Part shown: positions 11,036 through 23,203 of the stretch, one piece after another
How positions within the stretch are numbered: position 1 is the first letter of the stretch
Layout of the letters: every line of letters begins with the position of its first letter
NCBI GenBank assembly: GCA_015680905.1
Contig: CM027377.1
Span: forward strand, 7,712,501 to 7,776,500
From: Coptis chinensis
Taxonomy: Eukaryota > Streptophyta > Magnoliopsida > Ranunculales > Ranunculaceae
Length of the DNA: 64,000 nt
Direction: 5' to 3'
Program-made: the position numbers and the translations under genes
Notes under the pieces: model-generated
The model's input: only the letters and a program-made list of their open reading frames with translations
Told to the model about the DNA's origin: nothing
Databases searched by the model: none

Positions 11036-13100
11036 CCGAAAAAAAAAAAAAAAATTCGGGTAGTTTCGGATCATTCATAGCTATTCCAGGCGTAATTTTG
11101 AGATGACATCTCCTATAATAATACCAGAACAGTCTTTCAAAGATTTGTTCCCAAACACTACTTATGGTGCTTGGTTTTAGTGATCACACACGTAGGCTAG
11201 GAACCGCTTATGGTCTTGCTAGCAATTGTTCTTGGACTTGCCATGCCCGGCTGAAATACAAGACCCATGATGCTATTGGGTAGATAATATGCATATCCGG
11301 GAGTGGAGGTAAGTTTTAGTTTCGTTAGTGTGCGCTTATGTCCCAAGCAATTTAATTAAATTAACCCCATAATGGGTGGAACTCTTTATAAGCGTTAAGC
11401 GTCGGTTTTTATTTCCTATATTAGTATGCGTTCTAACCTTGTTTTGCGGATGTTTACGAATTTCACGCCGCTTCAATGGTATTTTTCCTACCCTCTTTAT
11501 TTAAATGCTTTGAGGACAAAGCATGCTTTTGTTTGGGGGCATAGAATCAATGTAATTAAGACATCCGTTAGGATATAGATATATATAATATGCATTTGTT
11601 TTCTAGTTAAAATTTCAAAAATTTAAAAATATAAATAAATAAGTTTATGCTATACACTTAGGAATATTGGTATTGTTTTCTTTCTCCATGCTCTTAACAA
11701 TCTAGAAGTCTCACATAGTTGTTGCATCGGAATAATTGTTAGAAACTTAGGTTAATCACTGTAGGTAATAATCTTTGCATCTATCTATAAATATATTACA
11801 TGAGTATCTATGATTGTTAGCGATAAGTTTCAAATCTAGGCTAGAGTACTTATTCTACAAATCCTGTGAGAATATAGCCTAAAGCCTTATATGAGCTAAA
11901 CATTTGAGAAATGACACAAGGGAGAAGTTAAATCGGATAGAGAAATCACACGCCCACTTGCTTGATCACTAAACCATATCCTAAGTGAGAATTTAGGCCG
12001 CTTTTGGATCGATATAGCCAGAAATTCAAACCTATGAATTATTTTCCGCTAGTCGCCACTCACGAGCCTTTCATTAGCCCTTCCATAAACCACAATTCCT
12101 TTACCCTTACAAAACAAAACAAAAAAAAAAAAAAAAAAAAAATAAATCAACCTACCCAATTTAGAATAAGTCCGAGAATAGAATGAGTGAAGAAAGAAGA
12201 AGAAAAACCCGGTAAACAAAAATTGTTAGTTGCTTGAAAAATAAAGAAAAGAAGTTTCCATCCAAAGAAAAGAAAAATAGAAATAAAATAAAAACTCCAA
12301 AAAAATAGAATAAAAAGGGAGTCAAAAGCCAAAGAAAAAAAAAAATATACGGCTAAGGATGGAAACAAAGTGTGTAAACAAAAGAAAATAACAAGGTTTT
12401 CTCTAAGTTACATAATCTGAAGACTCATTATCTCGGACTTGTCCTTTTTGAATATCCATTTCCTTCCTTCTTAAACTATCTCCTAATCCCCGCGAACACC
12501 TAATAAAGACCTCTAGCTCAATTAGGAATAGGTTAGTGTGATAGTAAGTGGCGATGTGCTTGATTGACCCCGCTTCCTTGTTGTCATTGAGATTGTAAGG
12601 TAAAGTGTGCCCACCGCATTAATCGGAGTAAACTTAAACTTGAGTGGAAAAATCAGAGTGTTGTTTCTTGACTATTATTGTGAGAACCTACTTAAGGACG
12701 CTTATTCCGAAGTTCTCTAAAACAAACCCGCTAAACATTTTATAGTACTACTATCAGGTATATGTTTATTGTAGATGATAGATTATTATGTATATATTAA
12801 CTTAGGTTTCGACTTGGTTATTCTTATTCAATTGTTAGAGAGATGTATAGATAGTTGAGCATGAATAAGGAAACAATAGTTTTATTTCTTAGTCGTTGTA
12901 GTATAGATGAAGTTTGTGAAGTACCTTCACTGGAAAACTCTCACGAGGGTTATAACTCGTCCACTAGGGAATTCCTAGTGGTTTAAGGCCTTGTTGCATA
13001 TGGTCAATGCAATCGCACTCAAATAAACGAGAGTAGTTAGAACTCCATTTTTGGTCACTTATTCTAATTTCTCATCTTTGCTTGAGGACAAGCAAAATGC
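11036..13100 (+). other. 3' non-coding region of the Athila-like element
   Basis: No coding signal. An oligo-A run lies at about 12119-12142, preceded by a purine-poor stretch and followed by A/G-rich sequence up to about 12400. A second motif, TTTGAGGACAAAGCATGC plus TTTGGGGG, lies at about 11511-11540 and copies the pre-LTR motif at 13078-13116. Confidence 0.5.
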
Positions 13101-13116
13101 CGCTTTGGGAATGGTT
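13078..13116 (+). promoter_or_regulatory. GAGGACAAGCAAAATG motif and polypurine tract before the 3' LTR
   Basis: TTGAGGACAAGCAAAATGCC followed by TTTGGGAATGG directly precedes the 3' LTR at 13117. This arrangement is typical of Athila elements and would prime plus-strand DNA synthesis. Confidence 0.65.
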
Positions 13117-14500
13117 TGATAAGAGCCCAAAACCGTAGTTTTAACCCCTTAATAATCATCTTTGTTAGACCAATTATGTGAATAATAAGTAAGAGTTAAC
13201 ACCGACACGCGTTTTTATGCATTTCAGGCTTCAAAGTCCATTATGTGCGAAAAATGTGCCACTTTAGCGAGATAAAGGAGCAAAAGTCGTGAGAACTTCC
13301 GAATGCCATATCTTTGGACTCGGACCTCGGATTGAGGCCTACCTTATGTCAAAACGACCGGCTCGGAAAGAGCTTTGCAATAGTCCAAGCCTTGACCCAA
13401 TCAGAGGGAGCAGAAGTGGACGAAAAGTCTGTGGAAGTCAACTGCAGCTGAAGAGGCCTTTTGGATTTGAAAAGAATTGGGTTTTGGGCACGATTCTCTC
13501 GCCCAAAACATGGCTCCAAGCCCATGCACGATTTTGGATCTGAATGTATAAAAACAAAAGCTTAGTTCATTGTTAATGGTAGATAGTTAGGTTAGAAAAT
13601 AAATTAGATTAGTTAGCCTCCATTAAACCTTAATTCTAGATCTAGTTTTCATTAGATTAATTAAGTTTAATTTCATTTCAATTCTTGTTTTAGATTAAAC
13701 TCTCAAATTATTGTTCTTGATTGATTAGATAATAAAAATAGTTATTTTGTCCATTTCGATTTATAGATCTAAATTCCATTATTGTTTGTTATCATTTCAT
13801 AGTTATTAATTAGATTTCGATTATTGTTTAGTGAAATCGCATAAAGTTAGAATCTTTTCATTATGTTTAGTTTAGATTTAATGGGAATTGTTAGTTTGAT
13901 GAATCAAGGCTAAATCCTCCATTAGAGGGTTTGATGAAGCCTTGATGAAAACTTAGTGGTTAGTATAGAATTGGTTGTAGAATCTATTCCACTCTAGAAA
14001 GTCGTGTTTTAGCCATGAGAATGGGTGGGCGACTTCACATGCTAGTTAGTACTTTCGGTAGAAAAATGCCATGAACACTAGGGATTAGAACTTCGAATTT
14101 CTTGCCGTAAGAACGTGAGAATCGAGATACAAGAATCTATACTAGGTTATTAAGTTGGATTCGAGGTGGATTCAATTCCCCTAATCCTTTATCTAGATTC
14201 AAAACAAGCATATTTCCATAGTATTCAGAAGTTAAATTCAAACGTAGACTCATTTTAGTTTCATCGTGAGTATAACACCCTTCAGAAAGCTCTCATTGAC
14301 TTAAGAGCTTACTAGTTAGACTTAGAAAACAATCCATGCTAGGGAACTAGGAGTGGAACGAACTTAAATCTCCATTTAGTGCAATTCGCATTGAGAGTAG
14401 AAGATTTGATAATCAAACACGTAAAAGTTTAAGTTTAGTTTACTTACGTTTTGGATTCGTAGTTCATTTCGTAGGTAAACTACTCATTTTATAGTTATCA
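13117..14500 (+). repeat. 3' LTR of the Athila-like element
   Basis: TGATAAGAGCCCAAAACCG to TATCA, about 1384 bases. Aligned by eye to 4612-5991 it differs at a modest number of scattered positions. Confidence 0.9.
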
Positions 14501-14505
14501 CTGGG
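14501..14505. repeat. Target-site duplication CTGGG, right copy
   Basis: Matches 4607-4611. The Helitron reading resumes here (GVTDTG). Confidence 0.9.
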
Positions 14506-15763
14506 GTCACTGATACAGGTTTGCAACAAACCCGACCAGTATAATATATTTCTTTCATTTTTCATTTTTCTTTTTTTACATCTTACTATATATGTAATTT
14601 ATCTTTCCCGTTACCTATAAGCAATGTTGGTCGTAGAATAATATTGCCGTCAAGTTATATAGGAAGTCCTCGCGATATGCACCAAAGGTATTATGATGTA
14701 ATGGCCTTGGTTCAAAATTTTGGAAAGCCTGATCTTTTTATTACAATGGCTTGCAACCCCAATTGGGATGAAATAAGAGAAAACTTATATCTGGGCCAGA
14801 CACCGCAAGATCGTCTAGAAGTTGTAGTCCGTGCGTTTCATGCAAGATTTGAAGAACTTAAGAATGATCCCTTCACAAAAAACATCTTGGGTAAAGTAGT
14901 AGCACATGTTCACGTCATTGAGTTCCAAAAAAGAGGTCTCCCACATGCGCATATACTCTTGATCCTTGATGATGATGATGATAAGTTCGGCACACCTGAT
15001 GACTACGACAGTGTTGTTCGAGCAGAAATTCCAGATCCAGATTCAGAGCCTGTCTTATATGATTTAGTCAAGCAACATATGATTCATGGACCCTGTGGCT
15101 ACCTTAAAATAGATGTTGTTTGCATGAAAGACGGTTTTTGCAAGAAAAAATATCCGAAGGATTTTGCTGAAGTCACGGTATAAGGAAACAACTCTTACCC
15201 TACATATAGAAGAAGGCGTAATGGTCGGGTGCTGACTCTTTCCAAGGGATTATCTATTGACAATCGTTGGGTTATCCCTTATAATCCTTGGCTCCTTAGG
15301 AAATATGATTGTCACATCAATGTCGAAATATGCTCAACAATCAAGTGCGTGAAGTATCTGTAACAAGTATGTGTACAAAGGATCCGACCGAATATCTATG
15401 GAGGTAAATTCCACGTCACACGATGATCGAGATGAGATAAAGCAATTTATAGATGCACGTTGGGTTACACCTCATGAAGTGCTCTGGAGAATATTCAAGT
15501 TTCCACTCAATAAAATTTATCCATCTGTTTATGCCCTTCAAGTTCATCTTGAAAACATGCACCAAGTCCTTTACTCTGAGGGTCAAGATCTATGGGAGCT
15601 GCTATCACATGAAAAGACTTCACGCACGATGTTAACTGAGTTTTTCAAGAAGAATGCATTGGACATCGATGCAAGATAGTATTTGTATAGTGAATTTCCA
15701 GAGCACTATACATGGAATAATTCTCAAAGATGTTGGGAGAAAAGACGAGGACTTAACAAGGTG
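14501..15763 (+). pseudogene. Helitron Rep, HUH nuclease segment
   Basis: The nuclease part of RepHel. After a short exon (to about 14518) and an intron, the frame at about 14620-15183 gives NVGRRIILPSSYIGSPRDMH, RYYDVMALVQNFGKPDLFIT and the two-histidine motif in FQKRGLPHAHILLIL (about 14925-14970), which binds the catalytic metal. MIHGPCG and CKKKYPKDF follow. The catalytic tyrosine motif appears as KYVYKGSDR (about 15367-15393), in a different frame from the sequence before it, so the gene is broken there and by stops at 15181 and nearby. A further frame (15371-15679) carries WRIFKFPLNKIYPSVYALQV, a conserved segment after Rep. It ends at the Tat-like insertion. Confidence 0.8.
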
Positions 15764-15768
15764 ATTGG
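15764..15768. repeat. Target-site duplication ATTGG, left copy
   Basis: ATTGG directly before the LTR start at 15769; the second copy is at 27352-27356. Confidence 0.9.
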
Positions 15769-16241
15769 TGTTTCGACCCCCACCTACGTGGCAAACGTCC
15801 ATTAGTAGGGGTCTCTATTTTATTTATTTAATCAACAGGGCTAAAGCCCAATTCGCAATATCATGGATCAATGTACAAGCCCATTAACTCATATGTCTAA
15901 GGCTGAACCTTAGCCACATGGCTTGCCACTAATGTACATTGATTTATGTCCAAATTCATTTCTTATCAAAGAGATAATTATCAGTTGAGAGTTATATTCT
16001 ATCATAATTACTCAAGCAACAAGATTACTTGAGCTACAAGGACTCTTTACTCTACCTCTATAAATACTACATTATTTTTCATAAGGAACTACGTGGAAAC
16101 TTGATCCCTAGAGAATAAATCTTGAGTACGTAGGCAGCCATTATTTGGTTCGGTTTCATCTCCCCAACATCAAAATCCTCTCGTTTTTAGCGTTAGGTCA
16201 CCATTGCTCTCCTTGTGTTGAAGCAGTTTACTGCCGAAACA
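15769..16241 (+). repeat. 5' LTR of the Tat-like element
   Basis: About 473 bases. TATA-like CTATAAATACTACA near 16060. Pairs with 26877-27351. Confidence 0.92.
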
Positions 16242-16245
16242 TAAT

Positions 16246-16261
16246 TGGCGCCGTCTGTGGG
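16246..16261 (+). promoter_or_regulatory. Primer-binding site of the Tat-like element
   Basis: TGGCGCCGTCTGTGGG, a few bases after the LTR end. The first nine bases fit the 3' end of plant tRNA-Asp. Confidence 0.75.
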
Positions 16262-16297
16262 AAATAGAGAATTCATTATCACGTTGAAACAATCAAG

Positions 16298-18300
16298 ATG
16301 GTAAGCACAAGAAGCAGACCAAATAGTCGACATATTCCTCCTGCTAATAATACTCACAACCCTCGAAATTCAAATCGGCCAATGCAAGAACCATTGAACA
16401 ATCAAGTTGATCCTAGTGGTAGGATCAATTCTCAACATCCGATCAGTAGCGGTATAGAATCGCCATTGCCTCGCCATCGCAAAAGGCCGTACAACTGCCG
16501 GCACCAATCCTAACAGCCTTGCAACAAGAAAATCGTCAAGTCAGTAATCCTCCATGCGGTCCGCCATCTGTCCATATCAATCCTTCAGTTGACATGGATA
16601 TGGACGTGGACATTACTCTCCGCCAACTAAGCGGAAAAGGTGATAGTAATGTACCAATTCACCCCTAATAATGGGTTGAGCGGGAGTTACGACGAGTCAA
16701 AAATTTAAAAAGGAACTTGAGAAGGAAGTTGGCAAAGAGGCAAAGGCCGGTGGATGATGTTGCAAATTCAACAACATCAAGGCGACCACGAAGGGATGCA
16801 GGCCATTCTAGTGTATGGGACCGTCTTGACGATCCACTTCGTCCCTCTCGAAGCGTGCTATTTCTCAAAGCACAATCAACCGATTACGCTCTAGGAGTAA
16901 TGACCCTATTACCCGTATTTATGGGGAGAATCGGATTGGCGGGGATAACTACTACCCTAGACATGTCCGATCTCAAAGGGAAGATTTACCTCGAGAAGCA
17001 ATTTCGGGAAGACCGCCATCCGAAATATGTCCGACACGACCGGAAGGCGGGCATCCCGCATAAGAGCAACAAAACATGGAGAAGTGGTATAATTATTCCG
17101 ACCACCCGCCAAGGGTGACTACCGCCTAGACAGCCGGTTACGAGGGATAGACAAAGACAATCACCGGTCGGAGCGATCGTGCATACCGCCAAAGATCTCT
17201 AACTCCAATAAGAGATAATGGAAGGTATCCTTCTCCACATGGGCACGACCGGGCCCAGGTTGTTCGAGCCAATACTTTAACTCTAACGAGAACAACAACC
17301 GAAAGAGTTGATTGCAAAAGAACTTAACGATAGAGAGTCGAGGGATGTAAGAATGAAAAACTTGATACCAATGATGATAAGCGTTTTGATAAGTTTTCGG
17401 TCGACATTCAAGAAGCTTACCACCATCCCGACTTCAAACAACCCGATTTTGAACTTTATGATGAGTCGGAAGGAGATCCCGGCTTGCATGTTCTATCGCT
17501 CAAAAATAAGTTGGTGTTATGGGGTGGAGATGATCCGCCATATGTAAGCTTTTTCCATCGACTCTAAAGGGAGAAGCATTACTTTGGTTTAGTGAGTTGC
17601 CTTCAAGATCAATTCACCAATTCAATGAACTAGAAAAATCAGTTTGTTAATCGTTTCCGCCACAATTACAAGGCGCCAAAGGATGTCGACTCACTTCTCG
17701 AACATCAAGCAACAACGTGGCGAGAAGTTACGTACTTTTGTTACTAGATTCAGAAGGCGGCAGATGTTCAAGAAGTTTCGATGAGATGCTTCTTTTAAGC
17801 CTTTAAAGAAGCATTATATTATGAAAGAGACGAAGTTCGAACTTCATTGTAAGGGATCTTTACCACTCTCTAATTAAAGATGTCCCTAAAACTCGATCAC
17901 GATCGTATGTTAGGGCTGAACAACACATTCAGATCGAGGAGAACCTATCGGCGCGAAAAGCAAAAAAGGGACAAAGGTATTCGAGTAGAGATTTTTCTCG
18001 ACAAAGAAGAATTTTAAGCCGAAGCAAAGACAAATGATCAACAACATAACGATGGAAAGAATGACAATCGGCAAAGTCAATTTCAATCGTGATGGAAAAA
18101 CTCTACCCGAGCTAAAACCCCCCCCGCCAATGCCAAATACTACTATATATATGAAGTTGAAAACCGGGAATCTTCTTTCCCCGCCTTTATCCACTTTTCG
18201 AAGATACCAAAGCGACAAGGGACAAAGCTTTGTGGTGTAAATTCCATAATGACTATGGCCATGAGACAGAACTTTGTCGCTCTCTTTAGGGTCAGATTCA
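16298..18300 (+). mobile_element. Gag region of the Tat-like element, broken
   Basis: It starts at ATG 16298 (MVSTRSRPNSRHIPPANN), the same start as the related element at 52931. A hydrophilic Arg/Pro-rich N-terminus precedes the capsid-like part near 17380-17900. Many interruptions; fossil. Confidence 0.7.
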
Positions 18301-18307
18301 GAAATTA

Positions 18308-19147
18308 GTGGGGAAAGGACTTTTAAATGAATATCTTATTAAAAACTCAACAGTGATTCTTCTTTGCACTTATGAGCATGTCATTAATGTCTCCCATTCT
18401 CATGTTGAGTCTCTTTCCAAAAGTCAGAGTAAGAATCAAAAGCGTTTGAAAGTTAGTTATGTTGGTGAATTTAACCGTATCAACAAAGTCGATTTTGTCA
18501 AAGGAATCCAGACCGAGACTTCTGAAGAAGAGCCCCTCCGATTCACTGATGATGATCTCCTTGGTGTATATCACCCTCACTATGACGTAGTTATAATTTC
18601 TGTGTATATAGGTGCTTCTCGTGTTCAATGGGTAATGATCGACACAGGGGCCACCTCCAGCGTCATTTTCAGTGGATGTTATTCTCAGATGCAACTTCGC
18701 GAGGGTATGATCATCGCCGAAGACAATCCTATCATCGGTTTTGATGGGACAACATCTTCAGTGGTTGGAAGAATTACCTTACCAATCAAATTAATGAACA
18801 AAGAAGTTGAACTCGATTTCTTATTGATGGACTATCGATCCCACTATAATGCAATTTTGGGCAGAGATTGGATACATTCCATGGGGGCTGTAGTCTCCAC
18901 ATTTCATCAGTGTGTCAAGTTCCCATTCTCTGGGCATATTTGCAAGGTTCGTAGTGACCAGGTATCTGCCCATTCCTGTCATGACAAAGCAATGGATGAC
19001 TATAAAAAATCTGAAGTTCGAGGTAATACGATCCTTGCAAGTGCCCTGCCCAAGTTACAGTTTACCAAGCGGCGCCCTCCATCTATAATATTGAGGCTCA
19101 TGTGCAAGGGCCGCCTACAGTGGATCGACTTTTGGAAGTACAAGTAG
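18308..19147 (+). mobile_element. Protease region of the Tat-like element
   Basis: A 279-residue open frame with the retropepsin active-site motif MIDTGATSSVIF at about 18635-18670, and a downstream NAILGRDWIHSMGAV, which is the ILGRDWL-type flap signature of gypsy proteases. One of the best kept parts of the element. Confidence 0.85.
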
Positions 19148-20327
19148 GAGATTCAGCAGAAGAAACCACTTTTATTTTCGTTGAACTTTCGAGCGTAGAA
19201 CAACAAGAGTTGGTTTCCCTTTTACAGCAAAATAAGCGTATCTTCGCTTGGAAAATTAAGGAAATGCCGGGAATAGACCCTTCTGTTGCTTGTCATAAAC
19301 TTGACATTGATCCAAGTTTCAGGCGGTTAAGCCAAAACCAAGAAGAATGGCACCTTTTGATCGGAGCTCAAAGTTAAAGAGGAGATTGATAAACTACTTG
19401 CGGTTAACTTTATCCGGACGAAGTTACTTACCCAAAATGGCTTTGCTAATGTCGCCGCGAGTGCCAAAAAGAATGGACAAATCAGAATTTGTATTGACTT
19501 TACAAACCTTAACGCGGCTTTGTCCGATTCATCCGTATCCATTGCCACGAATTTCGAACTAGTGGATGCCACTTCGATTCCAACGCCTATCTTTCATGGA
19601 TGCTTCTTCGTGGTACTACCGGATCTCTTTGAATGTTGATGACCAAGAGTTCACCGCTTTCATTACCGATCAAGGCATTTTTGCTACAATCGTTATGCCT
19701 TTTGGTCTGAAAAATGCCGTTCCTACCTAAAAAGCTTGTTAATACAATTTTTTCTCGATCTGGCGGGGATAATAATGGAGGCTTATATTAATGATATAGT
19801 CGTTAAATCAAAGCTTCTTCGGTGATCATCTTTCCGATCTTCAACTTGTTTTGATAGGCTTAACAAGTATAACATGAGACTCAATCCCGCCAAATGTTCT
19901 TTTGGCCTCTCTTCCGAAAATTTAAGGATACCTTATGACTCGTAGAGGTATTGAGGCTAATCCCCGATCGATACGCGCCGTTATTGATATGCCATCACCA
20001 AAAATAAGAAGGAAATTCAACGGCTTACTGGTCGGCTTGCCGCTCTTCATAGATTTATTTCTAAATATTCCGATCGTTGTCATCTCTTTCTTTCGGACTT
20101 TAAAGGGGCAACTTGGAACATTGATTGTGAGATGGCATTACAACAAATTGAAGAAATACTTGGTCGATCCTCCTATATTGACAAGTCCTTCAACGGGTCA
20201 ACCGATTGGCATGTACCTAGCAGCTACAACTCAAGCCGTTAGTGCTTTATTTTTTCATCGATGATGGTAGACCCGCCTTTTTATCGATAAGAAGACGTTA
20301 ACCGGAGCTGAGTCTCGTTATTCAAAG
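19148..20327 (+). mobile_element. Reverse transcriptase region of the Tat-like element, broken
   Basis: Reverse transcriptase signatures are recognisable in order: ICIDFTNLN near 19480-19510, VMPFGLKNA near 19697-19723 and YINDIVVKS near 19784-19812 (counterpart of the YxDD catalytic box). The region is broken repeatedly, so these are spread over several frames. Confidence 0.75.
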
Positions 20328-21515
20328 ATGGAAAAAATGGCACTTGCATTGGTTCATGCCGCTCGTCGGTTAAAACCATACTTCCAGGGGAGGTTGGTCA
20401 GAGTTTATACCGAATATCCCTTACGCAAGATCTTTCGTAATGCACAGGAATCAAGCAGATTAGCCGAATGGGAAAGTTATCTTAGTGCATATAACATTGT
20501 CTTTGAAAGTCGTACTGCTGAAAAAGGACATGCTCTAGCTTCTTTGATAGCTGATTTTCCGATTGATGATTCTCCTATTGACGATTTCTTGCGCCAAGAA
20601 GAATCCATGGAAGACATTCTGCCACCAATAACTGGGGGCGACGAAGACCAACTTGCAAACGCAATTCCTAATCCCATTGACCTATGGATTGTTTATTCAG
20701 ATGGCTCCCATAATAAATTTGGTCCGAATTGGATCGTTTTTGTTAAACCCGCGGAGAGAAGATTGAAATTGCAGCGACTTGGCTTCGCCGCTTCAAATAA
20801 CGGCGAGTATGAGGCTGCCGTTTGTGCCTTGAGAACAGCTTTGAAACTGGGGGCACGAAAGCTCCAGTTATACACGGATTCTCGCCTTGTGGCCAATCAG
20901 TTTGGCGGGTCTTTTGAAGCAAGAGATGACTGTATGGCGGCTTATCTTGGTTTGATACATAGCCTTACTCAACAATTTGATAGCATCTCTATCACTCAAA
21001 GACCCCGAAATGACATACGTCATGCTGATTCATTGGCTTATCTCTCTACCACCGTTAGAAGCGAAGAGTCAAGACACATCACTGTGGAGTTCCAGAAAGA
21101 GCCAAGCATTGACTTTACCGAAAAAGAATTGCATGACTTGTATGTACATGAAAGCAATTACTTGTTTTGCTTGTACGCAACAGCGAAATACGACCCACGT
21201 ATAATCGCACCAATCATGACTCGGAAGCGGAAAAGGGAGATGGAAAATTCACAACATGACCATACTTTGGATCTTCCATTAGAATCTGTAGATCCGTTTG
21301 TTCCTCCTGAATTCGCTCCCGAAACAGATAGTGAGTTGGTACATGAAGCAGATGATAGTCTTGAAGTTCCCGATATGATACTATCAGAGCCAGTGATGAT
21401 CTCCGATGAGCAAGATTGGCGTCTACCTTATATCCACTACTTGCAAGTTTCTTCGCTTCTGCCAGAACCAAAACTCGCTGAAAGAATCAAACGCGATGCA
21501 TGGAAGTTTTTGTGA
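20328..21515 (+). mobile_element. RNase H plus archaeal-type RNase H region of the Tat-like element
   Basis: A 395-residue open frame. The first part (PYFQGRLVRVYTEYPLRKIF, RLAEWESYLSAYNIVFESR) is the end of the standard RNase H and connection. From about 20688, IVYSDGSHNKFGPNW, NNGEYEAAVCALRTALKLG and LYTDSRLVANQFGG form a second RNase H of archaeal type with the D-E-D pattern, characteristic of the Tat lineage. An acidic tail with LPYIHYLQ leads to the integrase. Confidence 0.85.
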
Positions 21516-21921
21516 TATCTCATTCTTGTGAAGTTTGCAATTATATCGCGAAAGGCTCGGACTTAAACCCTATGTTCGCGATGCCTCTCAAAACGGGAAG
21601 GACTTCAAATTTTGGAAGAGATTCACTCCGGCTTATCGCGGAAGCCACTCCAAGGGATCTAAGTTTAGCTCATAAGGCTATGACACAGGGCTATTGGTGG
21701 CCAAAGATGCAAAAGGATGCAAAACACCTATCTGAGAGGTGTGAGCCATGCCAAAAGCACGACAATATGAGTAAACTCCCTGTTACTGAGTTGCATCCCA
21801 TGCTAAGCCCATGGCCATTTGCCAAATGGGGCTTAGACATTATTGGCCCTTTACCTAAAGCTCCAGGCAGTATACGATTCCTTTTTGTGGCAACCGATTA
21901 CTTTACCAAATGGGTAGAAGC
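21500..21921 (+). mobile_element. Integrase N-terminal and first core part, cut by hAT insertion
   Basis: Zinc-binding H-H-C-C region (AHKAMTQGYWWPKM to CEPCQKH, 21667-21760) and the start of the catalytic core (WGLDIIGPLPKAPGS; VATDYFTKWVEA). The core stops at the hAT-type insertion. Confidence 0.85.
21914..21921. repeat. 8-bp target-site duplication GTAGAAGC, left copy
   Basis: Repeated exactly at 23196-23203 across the inserted element. Confidence 0.93.
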
Positions 21922-23195
21922 TAGGGGTGGGAATTTGGCCCTAACGACCTTAACCCGGCCCTGACCGACCCGACCCTAAGCCCTATAAAGCCCTCACAAC
22001 TAAAGCCCTCACAGAGTTTAGGGCCGGGCCGGCCCTAATGCCTTATAGGGCAGGGCTAGGGCTAAGATTCTAAAACATAGGCCCGACCCTAATTCAGCCC
22101 TCATTAGTCCGACCCTAACCAAGCCCTAACCGGCCCTGTTTCACACTTTCACTATAAATACACATACCATAATTGTCCAACTTTTTGTTAAATATTTTCA
22201 ATTAAAATAACATTGTCCTTTGTAATTTATCACTTACACCCAAGGGTACTTCCAATAACTTGTCTTATATAACAAAAACTTGTCAACTTAATAGCCATGA
22301 AGAACAATGAGCACTAGCCTAATAAAAAATAAGACTTTATTCCTTTGATCATCAAGTCAAAGTCCATAACTTATTATTCTCAATTTCTTTTCTCACTTAT
22401 TTCTTATAAATTATATTTTTATTCACATCCAAGCCAAGTCTAAAACTAAAGATTTCCTTCCACACCATTAAAGCAAAATACAGAGCAGACATTTGTAACA
22501 TAGAAACCAAAAAACAACCTTTGTCAGAAAAATGACATTTGTAATCTCAAACCTTTCTCCATCACTTGTTCAAAAGCCAATATTTTCATTTCTATATACA
22601 AAGCTTGAATCACTTTTAAATTAGAAGAAAGGTAATATTATATTTGTTTGAATCTATTATAGAAATAATTTATGATATTACAAATAGTTTAACAACTTTC
22701 ATGACCCTTAACCAAAACTATTATGTTTCTTCTTTATATCTATTACTTCTTCCTTTAAAATGATAATATAATTATTTGTCTATATATTTCAATTTAAAAT
22801 GTAATTTTAGTGAGGTTTGAGTACAAAGAAGAACAAATTCCGAACTCTCGATGTACTTCAGTTCATTAGATTGTGGATGTGCATTTAAAATTTTTGGACT
22901 TATACAGGATTATTACTAGATTGGTTGGACTTTGAGTTTGTAGATTATTGTACATTTTTGTAATATAAATGAGTTTTAAAACTGATGTAGTAAAAAAAAA
23001 AGAAAATATATAGGCCCGGCCCTAAAGCCTTTAAAGAGGGCTTAGGGTAGGGTAAGGGCTTGAGGTTTAGACTTGTGACCCGGCCCGACCTGACCCTATG
23101 CTGACTTTAGGGCCGGGCTGACCCGGCCCTAATATTTGAAGGGCTTTAAATGTTTAGGGCCGGGCTAGCCCGACCCGACCCATTGCCCACCCCTA
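21922..23195. mobile_element. Non-autonomous hAT-type DNA transposon, 1274 bp
   Basis: It begins TAGGGGTGGGAATTTGG and ends TTGCCCACCCCTA, imperfect inverted termini of the kind common in hAT elements, with an exact 8-bp duplication GTAGAAGC, the hAT target length. Both ends (about 21935-22140 and 23010-23190) are packed with GGGCCGGGC/GCCCGGCCC words and GACCCGACCC repeats in opposite orientation, likely transposase-binding sites. The middle is AT-rich and holds no transposase frame, so it depended on another copy. It lies inside the integrase of the Tat-like element and is therefore the youngest insertion in this stack. Confidence 0.9.
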
Positions 23196-23203
23196 GTAGA
23201 AGC
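23196..23203. repeat. 8-bp target-site duplication GTAGAAGC, right copy
   Basis: Exact copy of 21914-21921. Confidence 0.93.

Larger units (their letters stand above)
4612..14500 (+). mobile_element. Athila-like Ty3/gypsy LTR retrotransposon, whole in outline, coding part degraded
   Basis: A 9.9-kb element bounded by two LTRs of about 1.38 kb that run TGATAAGAG to TATCA, with the 5-bp duplication CTGGG outside. A primer-binding-like site follows the 5' LTR, and the motif GAGGACAAGCAAAATG plus a purine run precedes the 3' LTR; both are familiar from the Athila lineage. Inside are a gag-like region (about 6590-8265), a protease region (about 8530-8960), an unrecognised frame (9135-9770) and about 3.3 kb with no coding signal. 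No reverse transcriptase or integrase is recognisable, so the copy looks non-autonomous. The LTRs agree closely by eye, so the insertion seems fairly young (probably within the last few million years), yet the inside has many breaks. Inserted into Helitron Rep. Confidence 0.85.

Noticed and set aside
9771-13100. Possible envelope-like gene in the 3' part of the Athila-like element
   Set aside because: Athila elements may carry one there, but no frame of useful length, signal peptide or membrane segment is visible.
21214-21471. Minus-strand frame within the RNase H region
   Set aside because: Shadow of the well-kept plus-strand frame with recognisable RNase H motifs.
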